Shown: positions 19,850 to 32,740 of the stretch, piece by piece
Position numbering within the stretch: position 1 is the stretch's first letter
Layout: every line of letters starts with the position of its first letter
From: Cryptomeria japonica
Lineage: Eukaryota > Streptophyta > Pinopsida > Cupressales > Cupressaceae
Assembly (NCBI RefSeq): GCF_030272615.1
Contig: NC_081414.1
Location: forward strand, 662,668,438-662,732,437
Direction of reading: 5' to 3'
Length of the DNA stretch: 64,000 nt
Made by a program: the position numbers and the translations under genes
Notes under the pieces: model-generated
Told to the model about the DNA's origin: nothing
The model's input: only the letters and a program-made list of their open reading frames with translations
Database searches by the model: none

Positions 19850-21190
19850 GACTAGACATAAAATATTTCCAGGTGCAGGATTTTCATAGGCTCATCCAAG
19901 GGTTCTCCTTCAGGAGTAGCCAACTGATTGACACTTGATCCATACTTAGCAGTGATCACATATGGTCCATGCCAATTAGACTCAAACTTGCCTTTCCTTT
20001 CATGGTCTTGTAGGTTTCTTTGATTCTTCATAAGCACTAGATCACCAACATAAAATTCCCAGGTTCAAACCTTCTTGTTATAGCTCATCCGTAGATGGTT
20101 TTGATATACCCGGATGTGATTTAAGGCCTTGAGGCACCTTTTATCATCCAACAATTCAATCTCTTGCAATCTGGCAACATTGTATTCCTCATTAGGGAGG
20201 ATGTTTTGCAGTGAAACCCTTAGTGACATGAACTTGATCTCAAGGGGTAGGATGGCTTAGGAATCAAAGACTAGGGAATATGGAGTGGATCATGTGGGTG
20301 TATAGATACTTGTGCGATAGGCCTAGAGAGTGAGATGGAGTTGTAAGTGCCTATCATGACCAGCTTCATTGACTCTTTTTGAGGATTTTGATAAGGGTTT
20401 TATTCAAAGCCTCAACTTGACTGTTACCTTGCAGGTAGTATGGAGTGGAAAAGTGGTGTTGAATGCCAAAATTCTGACAAATTTCCTTTACATCCCGATT
20501 CTTGAATGGTCTGCCATTATTTGTGATGATTGTTTTAGGAATTCTATATCGAAAGATGAGGTAATTCAGGATGAACTTAGAAATTTGTTTTCCAGTGGTG
20601 AAGGTGAGGGGTATGGCCTCCACCCACTTAGTGAAGTACTCAGTGGTGGTTATTATGAACTTGTGGCCATTGGATGAGTCAAGATGGATTTTACCTATGA
20701 GATCAAGACCCAATTATGAGAAGGGCCATGTTTTGATTAACGAGTGCAGATCCTAAGAAGGTGCATGAATTTTGTCATCATGCTTCTGACAAGGGACACA
20801 TTTCTTTATATAATGGTATGTGTCTTCTTCCAATGTAAGACAACTTGAGTGTACTCCACAAATAAATTTGTGCACTTTGTGTAGTGCCCATTGAGCCTCC
20901 TCTTTGTCTAAATACCTTAGGAGGGATCCATCAAAATGCCTTTGAAAAAGGGTATCACCGAGGATAGTGTAGCGGGTGTGACAATGGATGAAGGTTTGCT
21001 ATTGGGTTTTGGTGAGGTGTGGATGGATGATATTGTCTTGAAGATAGGCAAAGATTTCTTTATTATACCAAGGAGAGTCAGAACCAATGAGGCCACACAC
21101 TATTTCAGACTCAGGGACATCGTATGCTATAATTTGGAGCTTCTCAACCAAGAACTCTCACTTTTGACTATTTTCCAACATCTGGAGGAG
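19850..21190 (-). pseudogene. T2 integrase
   Basis: The core is seen in the minus frame from 20713: MGLDLIGKIH (first Asp), KFIITTTEYFTKWVEAIP, ITNNGRPF, FSTPYYLQGNSQVEALNKT (Glu). The second catalytic Asp reads Asn (codon at 20519-20521), where T1 has DNG. The C-terminal part (20037-19852) has FESNWHGPYVI, an LDEP motif and HLEIFYV, matching the end of T1 integrase. The stretch between is frame-shifted, and the N-terminal HHCC finger region (about 20770-21190) is poorly preserved. Confidence 0.82.
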
Positions 21191-21199
21191 GGAACCGAT

Positions 21200-22180
21200 T
21201 GTAGCCATAGCATCAACAACACGATTGTTCATTCTAGGAATCCGATCAATCTGGATAAGAGTATACTATTGCTTGAGGTCTTCTACCATGCTATGATAGG
21301 GGAGCAACTTGTCATCTTTTGTTTGATACTCATCATTTACTTATTTTATGATAAGTTGGGAGTAACCGTAAACATGTAACCTTGTTATCTTCCATTGGAT
21401 GGCAAGGTGGACGCTAGTGATTAAAGCTTCATACTTTGCAATGTTATCGGTACATGAAAAGGCAAACTTATGACTTTGGGATGCAATCTCCTTAAGGTGT
21501 CACGAGAAAGATACCTGCCCCTGATCCATTATGTGTGCATGAGCCATCAAAGTACAACTTCCATTTCAAATATGTGGTGACAGTCATAATGACATCATCT
21601 GGAAATTCTATTATAAGGGGGTGATCACCTCAAAGAGGGGCTGTAGCTAGCTGATTAGCTTGATTGTCCTTTGATAGCTTTCCAGTCCACATACTCAATG
21701 TCAGATTCACTTAATAACATGAACCATTTTATGGTTCTTCCAGTGAGAGCAACTTTGGACAACATGTGCTTGAGGGGGTTAATCTTGGCAATTAGCTTAG
21801 TCTTATTGTTGAGAATGTAGTGTCTTATCTTCTGTGTGCTGAAGACCAACGCAAAGCAATCTCTTTCTATGGGGGTATAATTGAGTTGATACCCTAAAAG
21901 TGTTCAACGAATATAGTAGATTGTGTTCTCTTTTCCTTGGTTGTCTATCTATGCTAGTAATGCCCCTAGTGCCACTGTAGTTGTTGATATGTACAAAAGA
22001 AGCAAATGCCCTGAAATACAAGGCATCAAAATTGGAGGAGAAGCTAGATATTCTTTGAGCTTATCAAAGGCCTTTTGACAAAGACAATCCCACTTAAATT
22101 TGGTATCCTTTATCAGAAGATGTGCAAATGGGTGACACTTGTCTGCCAGCTGTGCAATGAATCTTTAGATGGACTGAAGT
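21200..22180 (-). pseudogene. T2 RNase H region (gypsy-type plus second RNase H)
   Basis: Minus-strand fragments in changing phase. At 21849-21655 is the end of the gypsy-type RNase H (VFSTQKIRHYIL, then KINPLKHMLSKVALTGR), close to T1's FRHYMLAHTIKLV. Below it, at about 21570, WKLYFDGSCTHNGSGAGI gives the start of the second RNase H with its first Asp. The rest down to 21200 is too shifted to read continuously. Order as in T1. Confidence 0.7.
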
Positions 22181-23140
22181 TTCCCTTGTAGATTGTGCAA
22201 CTATTTGAGCGTCTTTGGGGGAGGAATTTCCATTATAGCTTTCACTTTTGTGGGATCCACTTCTATGCCTCTACGAGATATTATGAACCCAAGGATATTT
22301 CATGATGTGATTCCAAAGACACATTTCTTTGGGTTTAGACACAACTTATATTTTTCAAGTCTCTCAAAGATCTACCTCAGGATTGGAATGTGTTCATCTC
22401 TTGTTTTTGACTTGCCTAGGAATTCATCAACATAATCTTTCATTATTTGGTGCAAGATATCATAAAAAATTATGGGCATTTCTCTTTGATAGGTTTCTTA
22501 TGCATTCTTGAGTCCAAAGGGCATGAATTGGTAGTAGAATATGCCCCAAGGTATTGTGAGTTTTTTCTTGTGTTGATCTTCTGTGATTTGGATCTAGTTT
22601 TAGTTGGAAAATCCATCCATGGGGGAGAGAATTTCGCGCCTCGCTATCAAGTTCACAATCATGTGAATGTTGGGTAAGGGAAGTCTTCTTTAGTGCATGC
22701 TTTATTCAAATCTCTGAAGTCCATGTAGATTCTGATGCCCCCAATGGGCTTGCTGACATGTACAATGTTGGAGACCCATTTAGGATAATCAATGGGTTTG
22801 ATGAAGCCAATATCCAACATCTTTTGTCATTATTCTTTGACTAAGAGGGAAATATGAGGATGCATCTTGCATAATTTTTGCTTGATAGGTTTAGCATCTA
22901 GATGAAATGCAAGATTATGTATCACCATGTCAGGATCAAGACCTGACATGTCATCACATGACCGGGCAAAATTGATTTTTGTTCTAAAAAGTTCATGAAG
23001 TTCTATCTTTCTTGATCTATTAAAGACTTGGCTATGAGCACATTCTTCTAAGTGTCTTCTATACCCAAATTGATTGTGTCAGTTTCCTCAATGAGTAGAG
23101 GCAACTTTTCCTATTGTGGGGGAACCATGGTAGTAAGGTT
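22181..23140 (-). pseudogene. pol: T2 reverse transcriptase
   Basis: Readable blocks: KQKLCKMHPH; MLDIGFIKPIDYPKWVSNIV; GGIRIYMDFRDLNKACTKEDFPYP; and MKDYVDEFLGK. The last is the catalytic box: YVDE (22423-22434) stands where T1 has YMDD, so the second catalytic Asp is changed to Glu. There are many stops and several frame changes between blocks. Confidence 0.8.
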
Positions 23141-23963
23141 AATTCCATCATTTTCAAGTGCTTAATCCAAGTTTTCACTTGAAGTTGTGTCCTTTATTTT
23201 TACTTTTTTTTGTGTCCAAAGGTGCCTTAGAGAATTTTTCACTAGGGGACTTTTTATTTTCATTTTTGTGATAGAGGGAATTGACCTAACTACCAAAGTA
23301 GTCATCTAGATGAAGTTGAATCCCATGGATAGTTGTTTGGTTCTGAAGGTCTTGCATGTTAAGTAATTCTATGAGCACATCATCATCAACACAAATGTCC
23401 AAAATAGGTGGTCCTCGTTGGTCCTAGTCAATGAGTTCGAGATGGACAAGCTTAAGGTCATATGGTGCAGAAGGGGTGATGGGGGTGGTAGCATTTATAC
23501 ATGTGTCATCAAATGTGTTGTTAAAGTACTCAAAGGGAATTTCATCTAATTCCTCTTCATCATAATTTTAAACTTCAGTAGGAGCTTTTGGCTGGGCACC
23601 AGTGATAGTGATCTTAGGTATTGGAGAGAAACCCAAGCCTCTATTGTACTTATAGGAGATTAGAGAGATGGGTTCTTTTCTGCCTTTTTATTTTGGTCCA
23701 AGACCATGTCCTTTGTAACCCATCTTATCTACCATGGTGGATGATTTTGGATACACTTGCTTTGGGATGTCTGTTGGTTCTTCTTCCTCTTCTTGGTATA
23801 ACGAAGAAGTCACATCAGTTTCCAAGCTTTCCTCATCAAGCGGGTCCCACTGTTGGAAGGTGGTTTCCTTGCATTTTATAGTGGGTTTGTTTTACTTCTT
23901 GATTTCCTTTGGCTTGCCATATTACTTAGGAGAGGGCAGGAGTTGACCCACATAGAGGGTATT
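23141..23963 (-). pseudogene. T2 linker with G-patch motif
   Basis: In phase with the protease, this encodes an acidic linker and, at about 23740-23625, a recognisable G-patch: MGYKGHGLG, a basic loop, then NRGLGF. The same module is in T1. One stop falls inside the G-patch. Confidence 0.65.
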
Positions 23964-24746
23964 CTACAAGATATACTCTCCACAACTATTGTCTATAATT
24001 TTGACCTTGACCTCAAATTTAGATGAGGTGGATGCGACATTGGATGGATCAGATGGGGGAAGTGGAGCAAGCCTATTGAGTGGGAAATGGTAGGGGTTCT
24101 TTCCTTCATGAAGTTTGCAATATTCAAAGGGTTGCAGATCCACACAGATGGTGATCTCTCTACCATTAAATGGAAATTGAAGGCATTGATGGTATGTTGA
24201 GGGGATGACTTGGATGGAGTGGATCGATGAACGAACAAGAAAGATGTTATAAGGAAGATCAAGGTCCAAAACCTGACAAGTGGTATCAACAATAGCAGAG
24301 CCCACTTGAAGAGGAAATGTGATGGTACCTTTGAAAACTCTCTCTGCATCATCATATGCTTTAATCATGATCTTTCCTGATGTATCAACCAGATCTTCAG
24401 AGATTTCCAGTTGTTTGATTAGCCGATATGTACATAGATTCAAACCAAATCCACCATCTATGAGGACCCTCTTAACTTTATGTTTTTTGTACAAGGGCTT
24501 CAATATGATGGGGTTTTTTGTGGGATGGATCATAGATGGGTGTGTCCTTGGATGTGAAAACAAGATGGTTTGTACAACAAGATTTCCTATTAGGGCTTGA
24601 AATTGGGCTACATTGATGTTATCATGGATGTGAGATTCTAGGAGGGCCCACTCAAGGATCTCTTTGTGAACAAGGGATATTTTAAGAAGCTAAAGAATGT
24701 AGATCTATGCAAGTGTTTTCCCAAGATGATCAAGGATATCATAACG
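23964..24746 (-). pseudogene. T2 aspartic protease domain
   Basis: Minus frame from about 24700 through the stretch 24563-23964. It shows LKISLVHKEILEWALLE (as in T1's leader), then VKRVLIDGGFGLNLCT with the DGG active site at about 24475, IMIKAYDDAERVFKGTI, and QVLDLDLPYNIFLVRSSIHS. The alignment with T1 is continuous. It shares one phase with the Gag frame upstream. Confidence 0.83.
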
Positions 24747-26886
24747 CTAGGTGGATGACATAGGGGGCTGGGGAGGAGGAGGAGGAGCTCCTTGGATAGT
24801 CACTCTTCCTCTTTGGGTAGTAACATTGTAATTGTTTTGAGAATTGGAAGATATGGCACCCTGAATGACTATCTCTGCTTGAGAAGAGTAGTTTGAGGGT
24901 TGGGGTAGAGGGACACCTTGAATGGTGACCCCAGGTCTATGGGTGGAGGATGAAGAATCAACTCCTTTGATGGTGATTGTGCTAAGGAAGGTGTCAACAT
25001 GTTTTATATAACCCACCAAGGAGTCAAAGCCAAATATATAGTTGGTATAATCATAGTTGACCATATGAGATGATGAGGCCTCATATTTTCCATGTTTAGG
25101 GAATGGGTCCTGGTACATCTTGATTTTATCATTGGAGTTACTAGGCTTTGCAACATCAACCTCAATATCACCCTTATCAATAAGGGCTTAGATATATTTC
25201 TTAAGCTTCATACACTTACATGTGTCATGACCATTGATGCGATGGTAGTCATAATATTCATTATCATTATACCATTGGGGCTTAGGTTAGTTAAGATCAA
25301 AAGGGAATTTCATCGAGAAGACAACAACACCAGCCTTGACAAGCTTTTGGAAAATAACCTCAATGTGTTGACTTGGTGGGGTATACTCACACTGATTGTT
25401 GGATTGGGGAGCGTGGCCTTGGATGAAAGTAGTGTTGCAAGGTTGTGATTGATCATGTGAGTTAGATTGCTTGCAAGGATTAGATCGGTTATTGAATAAA
25501 ATGCTAGTGGTGGTGAGTTTGGATGGTGCGGTGATAGTTTGGACACGCTTGGTGTCGGTGACCCCATTATTGAGAATATTTTTGTTTTGGGACCAAAATT
25601 TTGGCTTGTCATTATAAGAGGAGGAACTTTGGTTTGATTTTTGATAATTTTTGATAGTTCTATCCTCTAGGAGCACACACTCTAAAGATAGACCTTTCTT
25701 GGAAATTTCCTCAAAGGAGGTCAAGCATTGACAAGTCAATGGTTTGGATAATTCTGGTATCAAGCTACGTTGAAATAACTCAACTTGATTTGGCTCAGGT
25801 ATGTCCCAAGGGAATATTTTAATGAGATGTCGCATGCTTTGAAGGAAGTTGGTGAAGGTTTCTTTGGGCCTCTACTTTGTGTTGTACAAGTCCATTGTGG
25901 AAGCATAATTCTCAATATTATAGGCATAATGAGCCACAAATTTTTCGGCCAAATCAAGGAATGATGTGATGGAGTCTTGGGGTAGAGTGGAGAACCAAGC
26001 AAGGGCCTCTTCAGTAAGGGTTTTTGGGAATAGTCTCTTGAGATAGATGTGACTGTAGGCGACTTCTTGGCATAAGACATAGAATTCATGAACATGATAC
26101 CTAGGATCACCCTCGCCTTTGTACTTTTTAAACTTGGGCATCTCAAAACCAAGTGGATATGGAGTGACTGATATGGATGGGTCGTAGGGATATGGACATA
26201 TTTCCTTGAAAGAGTAAGGTCTCTTGTTTGTCCTTTTGTTGATATTTTTGATGAGGTCCTTCATATCTTGAATCTCTTTTAGGAGATCTGGTTGTTGATT
26301 GGGGACATTAGGGAAATATTGACCCATGTTATATGTTTTAATTTGGTTTGATGAGGAGGGGATGCCACCACCACCACCACCACCAATATATTGATATGAT
26401 GAACCAGGAGGTTGCAAAGTGTTAGGAGCTTGTGATCCTTGAATTGTGGTAGCAAGTGGAAAGCTTGTGTTGATGTAATTAGCCATATTGTGAAGGGGAA
26501 TAGATGATCCTAGTGGATTAGGAATGTGAGGAGGGATGGAAAGTGGAGGTAAAGTGGTTGTGGGAATGGAAGTTGCAGGTTGAGGATGGAGAAGAGGACC
26601 AAGAATGGAATTGTTCACAAGGTCACCTTGTGATGGCCTACAAGGATAGATCTATCAAAGAAGGGTGGTGAGCATGGCCCTTAGGAGATGAGCTCAGCTA
26701 AAAGCCTATTAGCATAATGTTAAAAAATCTCTCCATCATGTCTTGGTTACAAGGATCATTTATTAATGATTGGACATGTGGAGAGAGGTTGGGTTGATCA
26801 AGAAGTTGCTCCTCTTTGAGTTGAGGATCTTGAATGAAAGAGCCTCTATACTCAGGCATATTATCATTATTTCCTTGGGCAACCAT
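24747..26886 (-). pseudogene. gag: T2 gag
   Basis: From 26618 to the end of protease a single minus-strand phase is kept. The Gag domain is at about 26230-25870: GFEMPKFKKYKGEGDPRYHV, VAYSHIYLKRLFPKTL, EEALAWFSTLPQDSITSF, the usual retrotransposon Gag pattern. A finger at about 25260-25200 (YYDYHRINGHDTCKC) has lost its first Cys to Tyr compared with T1. A Gln/Pro-rich segment (26618-26300) contains a run of Gly. A four-fold repeat of V/I-T-I-x-G units lies at about 24990-24770. The 26886-26698 piece is a further N-terminal fragment in another phase. Confidence 0.82.
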
Positions 26887-29029
26887 CTTTTCCTTTTGGG
26901 ATCAAGTCAAGACCATGCATGGGTGACCTTGGGAATGATCAAGGATTGATGCGAGATTTAGACGAGAGGAAGTGATGAGTGGACTTAGCACATTTTGATG
27001 TTGATTTGAATTGTATTGAAATTGGTTTGGATAGGGTCCTTTGATTAGTAAAAGATTGATTAGATTAGAATGAAACCTTAGAAGATATGGGATTGATGTG
27101 AACCACACGTGAGGTGACAACTAGGCTAAGTACAATTTATACCTTAGGATTAAGATCTATTGATTAGGCCTTCTCTTACATGGGACAAACTTGTGTTCCC
27201 AAGAAAAATAGGGCAAAAGGATTAGGGTTTTGATCAACCCAACTGATTAGGAAAGCGTACTTGAAGTAGATTATTTCCCAAGCATAAAGCCAAAGGATGA
27301 TTGATTTAAGATAAGGTATAAAATAAAATTTCACAAAGATGTTAACCTTTTGATGAGGTTAATTTGATTAATTGATTGATTGGGATTAAAATGATCAATT
27401 GATTAAATATAATGATTCATTGGATTTGATTGCACTAAGTCCTTAGAAGAGGATTGAATGGTGAGTATGAAAGAAAAGGAAGTTGATTATGGAAATGAAA
27501 TTTGGTGAAAGGGAAAGGTCACCCTAGGATGACTCAATAGTTGATAGGATTCTCAAGTAGGTATGACAAATTGATGGGACCACTAAGGTTAGTACCTTGG
27601 GATAAAGCACTTCTTTGTTGGAGACCTCGAGTTCTTAATGACTCCTCATCAAACTCATTTCCCTAACCATGAAGGTAATTGTGGAACTTATGTAATAAGG
27701 TTCTATGCTTAATAAATAGTTTGCGATTGATATATACAAATTTTTGATGCTTGAGGAGTTGCTTGTAACTAGGTCTCTTCTTCTTGGCTTGATGATGGAT
27801 TGACTTTTTGGGACATTTGATTGACTTGGGCTTATGGAACATGAAGGAAATTTATGGATTGAAAATGATTTGGACTTGAAAATTTGGTTTAGAAGGTTGT
27901 GAAATGTTTGGAAAATGTTTGGGGATGGATTATTGCCAACTAGTCTTGGCAAGAATACATCAAGAAAAGTATACACATTGGCCAAGTATAGCGTTTCAAT
28001 AATGAGTGTGAAAGTGATGGGGGCCTAGATTAGCCCAAATAGATTTTACAGGTTTTGCACAAATGAAAACACACTTTAAGGCATACAACCTAAGGTTGGA
28101 AAGTGGAAACCATTCAATGGGGCCCCTGCAACAAAATACCTCCAACAAGCAGATAGATAGAGATTCTGGTAGCATTGGCTCCACTCCACGACATTCACTT
28201 CTTGGGCATACTAGATTCTCTTACCCCAAAGATTCAAGGATCTATGATATGGGGAATTACTATCTCAACATGTTGTGGTACATGAGGGGTATCTATGGGG
28301 TACAATTCGCACTCCCTAAACCATCAAATGTGGGATTTGGGCATCTAAAACAAAGGTTCTTAGTGTAATTTCTAAGGAATCACCAATCCAATGATGAATT
28401 CTCAAATAAATCCACTTAAGGCTCTAAATGAGCTTATCGGTGTAGGGAAGGCCCCCACATACATCAAATTTACTCAACACATTAGCCACTTGATCAACTT
28501 ATTTATATAGCGGCTCAAAAAACCCCACTTGAGATCGCACTAGGAGAGTCAATATCCCCGACGTGTCCCAATTTGAAGTACCCTTTTGGGGTGATGAAAT
28601 CCCCAATCAAGAATACCCCTCTCTACAAAATAAAAAAGATAGGTGGTGTTGATCAATCTTTCTCTTACACCCAAGGTGAACAAACATGAGGGGAGAGGAT
28701 ACTCAAGTGCAACGATGGGTCTACCCAAACATGTGTGCAAGCACACAAGACACAAAAAACACTTGTAAATTTTAGTCCCACATACAAGACTCTCTAATCT
28801 ATATTGCAAAAAAAAAAGAAAACTAAGCTAGTGGGAAAAATATGTTCTTTGACAAGCGGGGCTGCAAAAATAGTTAGTATTTTCAGATTTTAGCCTTGGA
28901 CTAATGAGAAATATCTGCAAGAACTAAAATTGTGATTAGTAACAAAAATCTCCTTAGGTTATAATACAGACGCTGAACCATAGGCACAGACGTTGAAATT
29001 CCTGCACAAAAATAAAAACGTATGCACGG
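26887..29029 (-). other. T2 leader, no supported gene
   Basis: Lies between Gag and the 5' LTR. Minus-strand ORFs at 27985-27635, 28184-27996 and 28809-28549 have no recognisable motif and no obvious codon signal. The part above 28870 contains GACGCTGAA and GACGTTGAA words that continue beyond S3. Confidence 0.4.
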
Positions 29030-30112
29030 TGTTAGGTCCCGGGAAGGACAACAGAGAGGGGGGGGTGAATCAGTTGTGAACTAGTTGTCAATAAATTGTA
29101 ATCCAAATGCAAGTTATTCTAGTTTAACCTTAATGTCAGTAAACCAAACTTAAGTGCCGGTAAAATAGATTAACATATATAGTAGTACCGGTTCAATTTA
29201 ATGCATGAAACATAAAGAGAAACAACATCCATAATACATAACACAAAGATTTTGATGTGGAAACCTAGTAAGGGAAAGCCCATGGTGGGAAACCTTACCC
29301 ACAATTAGATGATAGTACTACAAATAGTATGTGTATACAAATGGGGTCTACACATGCATAAAGGCCAACTGCCTAGAGCTCACTGCTCAATCACAAATTA
29401 GGAGTCACACTGACTACACAATTGGATGGTTAAATCCAATGATAATGTACTGCTCAAAATAGCATCTCCAATGCTAGATTCAGTATCGATTAAGCTCTGA
29501 ACATGAGTGTCAAAACACTTTCATAACCTTTCTTCAACCTTTAAATAATGTCTGCGTGATTCGCACAAGGATCTGCTTATTTTCACTCTTCAATATCCAC
29601 ACTCACTCATGATTACCATACCTACGATCTTCAATAAGATCTTACAATCATTTATACAAAACCTAAGACCGAATGAATAGGTCAGCTCACTAAAGATATT
29701 ACAGTTAAATCAATTACAAATAAGTCTTGATGCGATACAATATGTCGGCTCAATACATTTACTAATTAATAAATCATCTCTATGATGTGCCATGCTGATG
29801 TGGAATAGATAACATGTATCGGTCCATAACCTAGACCTATCTGCCGGTAAAGGAAAAATTGTCAACCCGATTAGACCAATAAGCAAAACACCAAATCCAA
29901 ACTTCCAATCCATGTCTTCGACATAACTAAATGATCTCCAAGTTATCATCATTGCCAGTGAACAATATAACTTGTTGGTGAACACATACCGATGACTGTG
30001 CATAAGCCACTAACCATGCCGACGAACATAATGTAAACCTCCAAGAAGACAAGTGTTGACATCAATGACACAACCAATGCAACACATGAAAAAGTCATCC
30101 ATAATACCAACA
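29030..30112 (-). repeat. S3: solo copia-type LTR with target duplication
   Basis: The plus strand starts TGTTAGGTCCCG and ends AATACCAACA, so the minus-strand LTR starts TGTTGG and ends CCTAACA. Flanks are CACGG (29025-29029) and CATGG (30113-30117), a 5-bp duplication with one C-to-T change. It carries the plus-strand G run near 29058 and the shared LTR box (29240-29290). There is no primer site or coding next to it, so it is a solo LTR inserted in the T2 leader. Confidence 0.8.
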
Positions 30113-30117
30113 CATGG

Positions 30118-30859
30118 ACATTAAAACAATCTGCCTACAACTCAAAAACAAAAAAGCAAGAAAAATACAGAGAAATTTGAAATTTAAAATTTTGAATTTT
30201 AACCTACTACCATGCAAATGCAGATCCTATACGCAGCGTCTGCGTAGATGTCAAAACACAAATTAAATGTAGAAAATAGTTAGTTGCAAGTTCAAAAACT
30301 TTAAATTTTAAATTCAAATTTAGGTGATCTTTTCCAGGTTCGATGTAGATGTTGAACTAGAGAATAAATTTTGACCATCTGCGCAAATGCCGATGCGCCA
30401 AAAAGCCCCAAAACTAGCCTAATTAAACTAAGAAATTGCAAAAACATAAACTAACCTAGAGTTATTTTGTTCTTTTTAACCTTTTTATATTGTTTTTGTG
30501 ATTTTAAACTATAAAAGAAAGCAAAAATGTAAAATTTAAGCTCTAAAACCAAGTTTCAATAGACACTATGCATATACGTCAAAGCAGGATGGAGACGTCA
30601 AAGTACATAAATTTGCAAAAAAGGCAGTTAGAAAATTTGAATTTTTGTCCTAGATGTTGATGCGCAATGCATACGTCGATCCAGTGAGGCGCGTACGTGG
30701 ATTTGCAGGCACAAACGTTGAAGTGGAACCTGCAAGCTAAAAATTCACAAAACACAAAATTTGAATTAGAAATTAAAGACGTGGGTCCCATCGGGTGTGC
30801 TAGAATGAAGAGGGTGAAAAAGCCAATAAAAGAATACAATGGTTAGATAATCAAATGAA
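30118..30859 (-). other. T2 leader, LTR-proximal part with GACGTTGAA/GATGCGC words
   Basis: Continues the leader across S3. It contains repeated short words (GACGTCAA, GATGTTGA, GATGCGC, ACGTTGAA) without strict period, and a perfect inverted repeat ACGCAG-CGT-CTGCGT at about 30231-30245. No coding. Confidence 0.5.
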
Positions 30860-32062
30860 GTATTCAAAACAAAAGAAAAACCATTATACTTTTCCATTTA
30901 CCTTCTCTTTCAGATTGAGCTATGGATGAAGTGAAGAAGTGCCCTTGTCTCTACTTCATTTGATGAGCCCCTTGATTGAATGTGGGTTGCTCTCCAATGC
31001 ACAACAACTTGGATGGATAAGATTAGTGGATGAGTGTCAAGATGATGGAGGATATGGAATGAATATAATTTGGATACTATTTGCCTATAATATGGATGCA
31101 CTAAGGATAAATTCTAGAGCTAAATTAGCAGCATAAGATTGCACAAGATGAGATATTAAATGAAGGGGAGGAGACCCCAATTTATAGATTTTAAGGGGGA
31201 GAAATGGACGGTTGAGATTGAAAGTGGATCATGGGTTGAGATTGAAGGATGGAGATGGGTGAGGATTGAGGGGACATGGTGTGGATACCAAGAGATTTGT
31301 CATAAAGGCATTTCTTGTCTCCACCCTCCACAATGTGAATGGGGAAGATATCCTCAAGTACATTGGGAAGACAAAAAGGAATTAAAAATTCTTTGGGAGA
31401 GGAAAAGGAAACTAAAATTCCCAAATAATGAGATGCATGGGAAAATGAAAAGGGAAAAGTAATTAAAAATTCCTTGGGAAGATGAGAGTGCATAGGAGAA
31501 TGAGAAAATTTGAAATCTTGAAATGACCAAAGTTGGTGCATTTAAGGTTTGGAAGGTTTAGGGGACGAACCATTTATGGCCATTGGTTGAATTTGTGGCT
31601 ATTCATGAGGATTGGCCACTAGAAAATTATTAGAGAGGGTGATTAAGAAGATAAATGGGACATTAGAGGACAAGTGGGAAAGTTAGGAGGATTTGACATG
31701 AGGGGAGAGAATGAGTGGAGGAATTAAAAATTGGGAAATAATGTTAAGTGGGCTTCTAGAAGAATTAATTAGCTTAAGTGGGGATTATGAAAATTGATTT
31801 GTAGGAGTCACTTTATCTAAGTTAATTAATTAAAATTAGTTACTTTAAAGAGGATTAGAATAATTAAATACTTCAGTGACTTTAGAAGAATATGAATAAT
31901 TAATTTATTTGATAAATTAATTATGTGGCTATAGTGACAGGATTAAGTAAATTGAATTTAATTAAAACTGAGAATAATAAGAGTATAATAATTAAACTAA
32001 TAAATCATGTAGAAAGGACAAATTAATTAAGTATTTAACTTAATTAATTTTGGATGTCTACA
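30860..32062 (-). repeat. T2 5' LTR
   Basis: The minus strand starts TGTAGACATCC at 32062, then an AT-rich U3 full of TTAATTAA words (to about 31780). A TATA box CTATAAATTGG lies at about 31177-31187. No polypurine tract borders its outer side, so it is a 5' LTR rather than a 3' LTR. The inner end is approximate. Confidence 0.72.
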
Positions 32063-32737
32063 AACTATACTGATCAACCACTTCACATCAACAAAGATAG
32101 ATCATCCTTTTATAGTCAACTTCCTTCCATGGACCCTTCTATGTGTATTTCATTACAATCATTCTTTATATATACTGATCTCCAAATAGAATTTTCCAAG
32201 TCAACCAAGGAGATAATAAAACACAATTTAAAATAGGTCTTCACTAAGAATTCTTGTAGTGGAAAGGAATGAGAAGTGGACCATACCATAATGTAGAAAC
32301 ACGTTATCTAAGCACTGCAATCACTGGATGAAAAGATAGAGTCTTTGAGGTAAATCAGAACAGGAAATAACACAGCCAAAAACACATTTTTGGAGTAAAT
32401 CAACACGTGTCAAATCATAATAACAAAGATACATGCATGAATATTATAAATCCAAAAAGACAACATGAGAATCGGAAATGCAGAGTAATGCAAAGCTCTG
32501 CAAATTCTGCCTAACAATCATCATCATCACTACATAACTTCTAGAACACAACCTCCGGACCACCAAAACATGAGAGTAGCATCTCAAAGAAATATCCAAC
32601 CACAAGCCAACACATCATTAATATATCTATAATAAGTCAAAGAATCCAAAGAAAAACCAAACACTGAAATATAGAATCAATATGTTGACATCAATGACAA
32701 CCATATTGAACCATCAATCAACTTCACATTTGCAACA
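32063..32737 (-). repeat. C 3' LTR, truncated by T2
   Basis: The minus strand starts TGTTGCAAATG beside the polypurine tract. It aligns with 55058-56012 for ~550 bp and stops exactly at the T2 LTR start. Its U5 end is not found in the window. Confidence 0.82.
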
Positions 32738-32740
32738 ATT

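Larger units (their letters stand above)
16297..32062 (-). mobile_element. T2: second Tat-lineage Ty3/gypsy element, 3' end missing
   Basis: On the minus strand: an LTR starting TGTAGACATCC at 32062, a long leader (with solo LTR S3 inside), Gag, protease, G-patch linker, RT, two RNase H regions, integrase, a simple-sequence region and the tail of an ORF in the opposite orientation. The order and the Gag finger, protease and G-patch sequences match T1. The 3' LTR is absent; the element stops at copia-type element A, probably through insertion of A and later loss. Its LTR interrupts the 3' LTR of C at 32062/32063, so T2 is younger than C. Confidence 0.82.
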
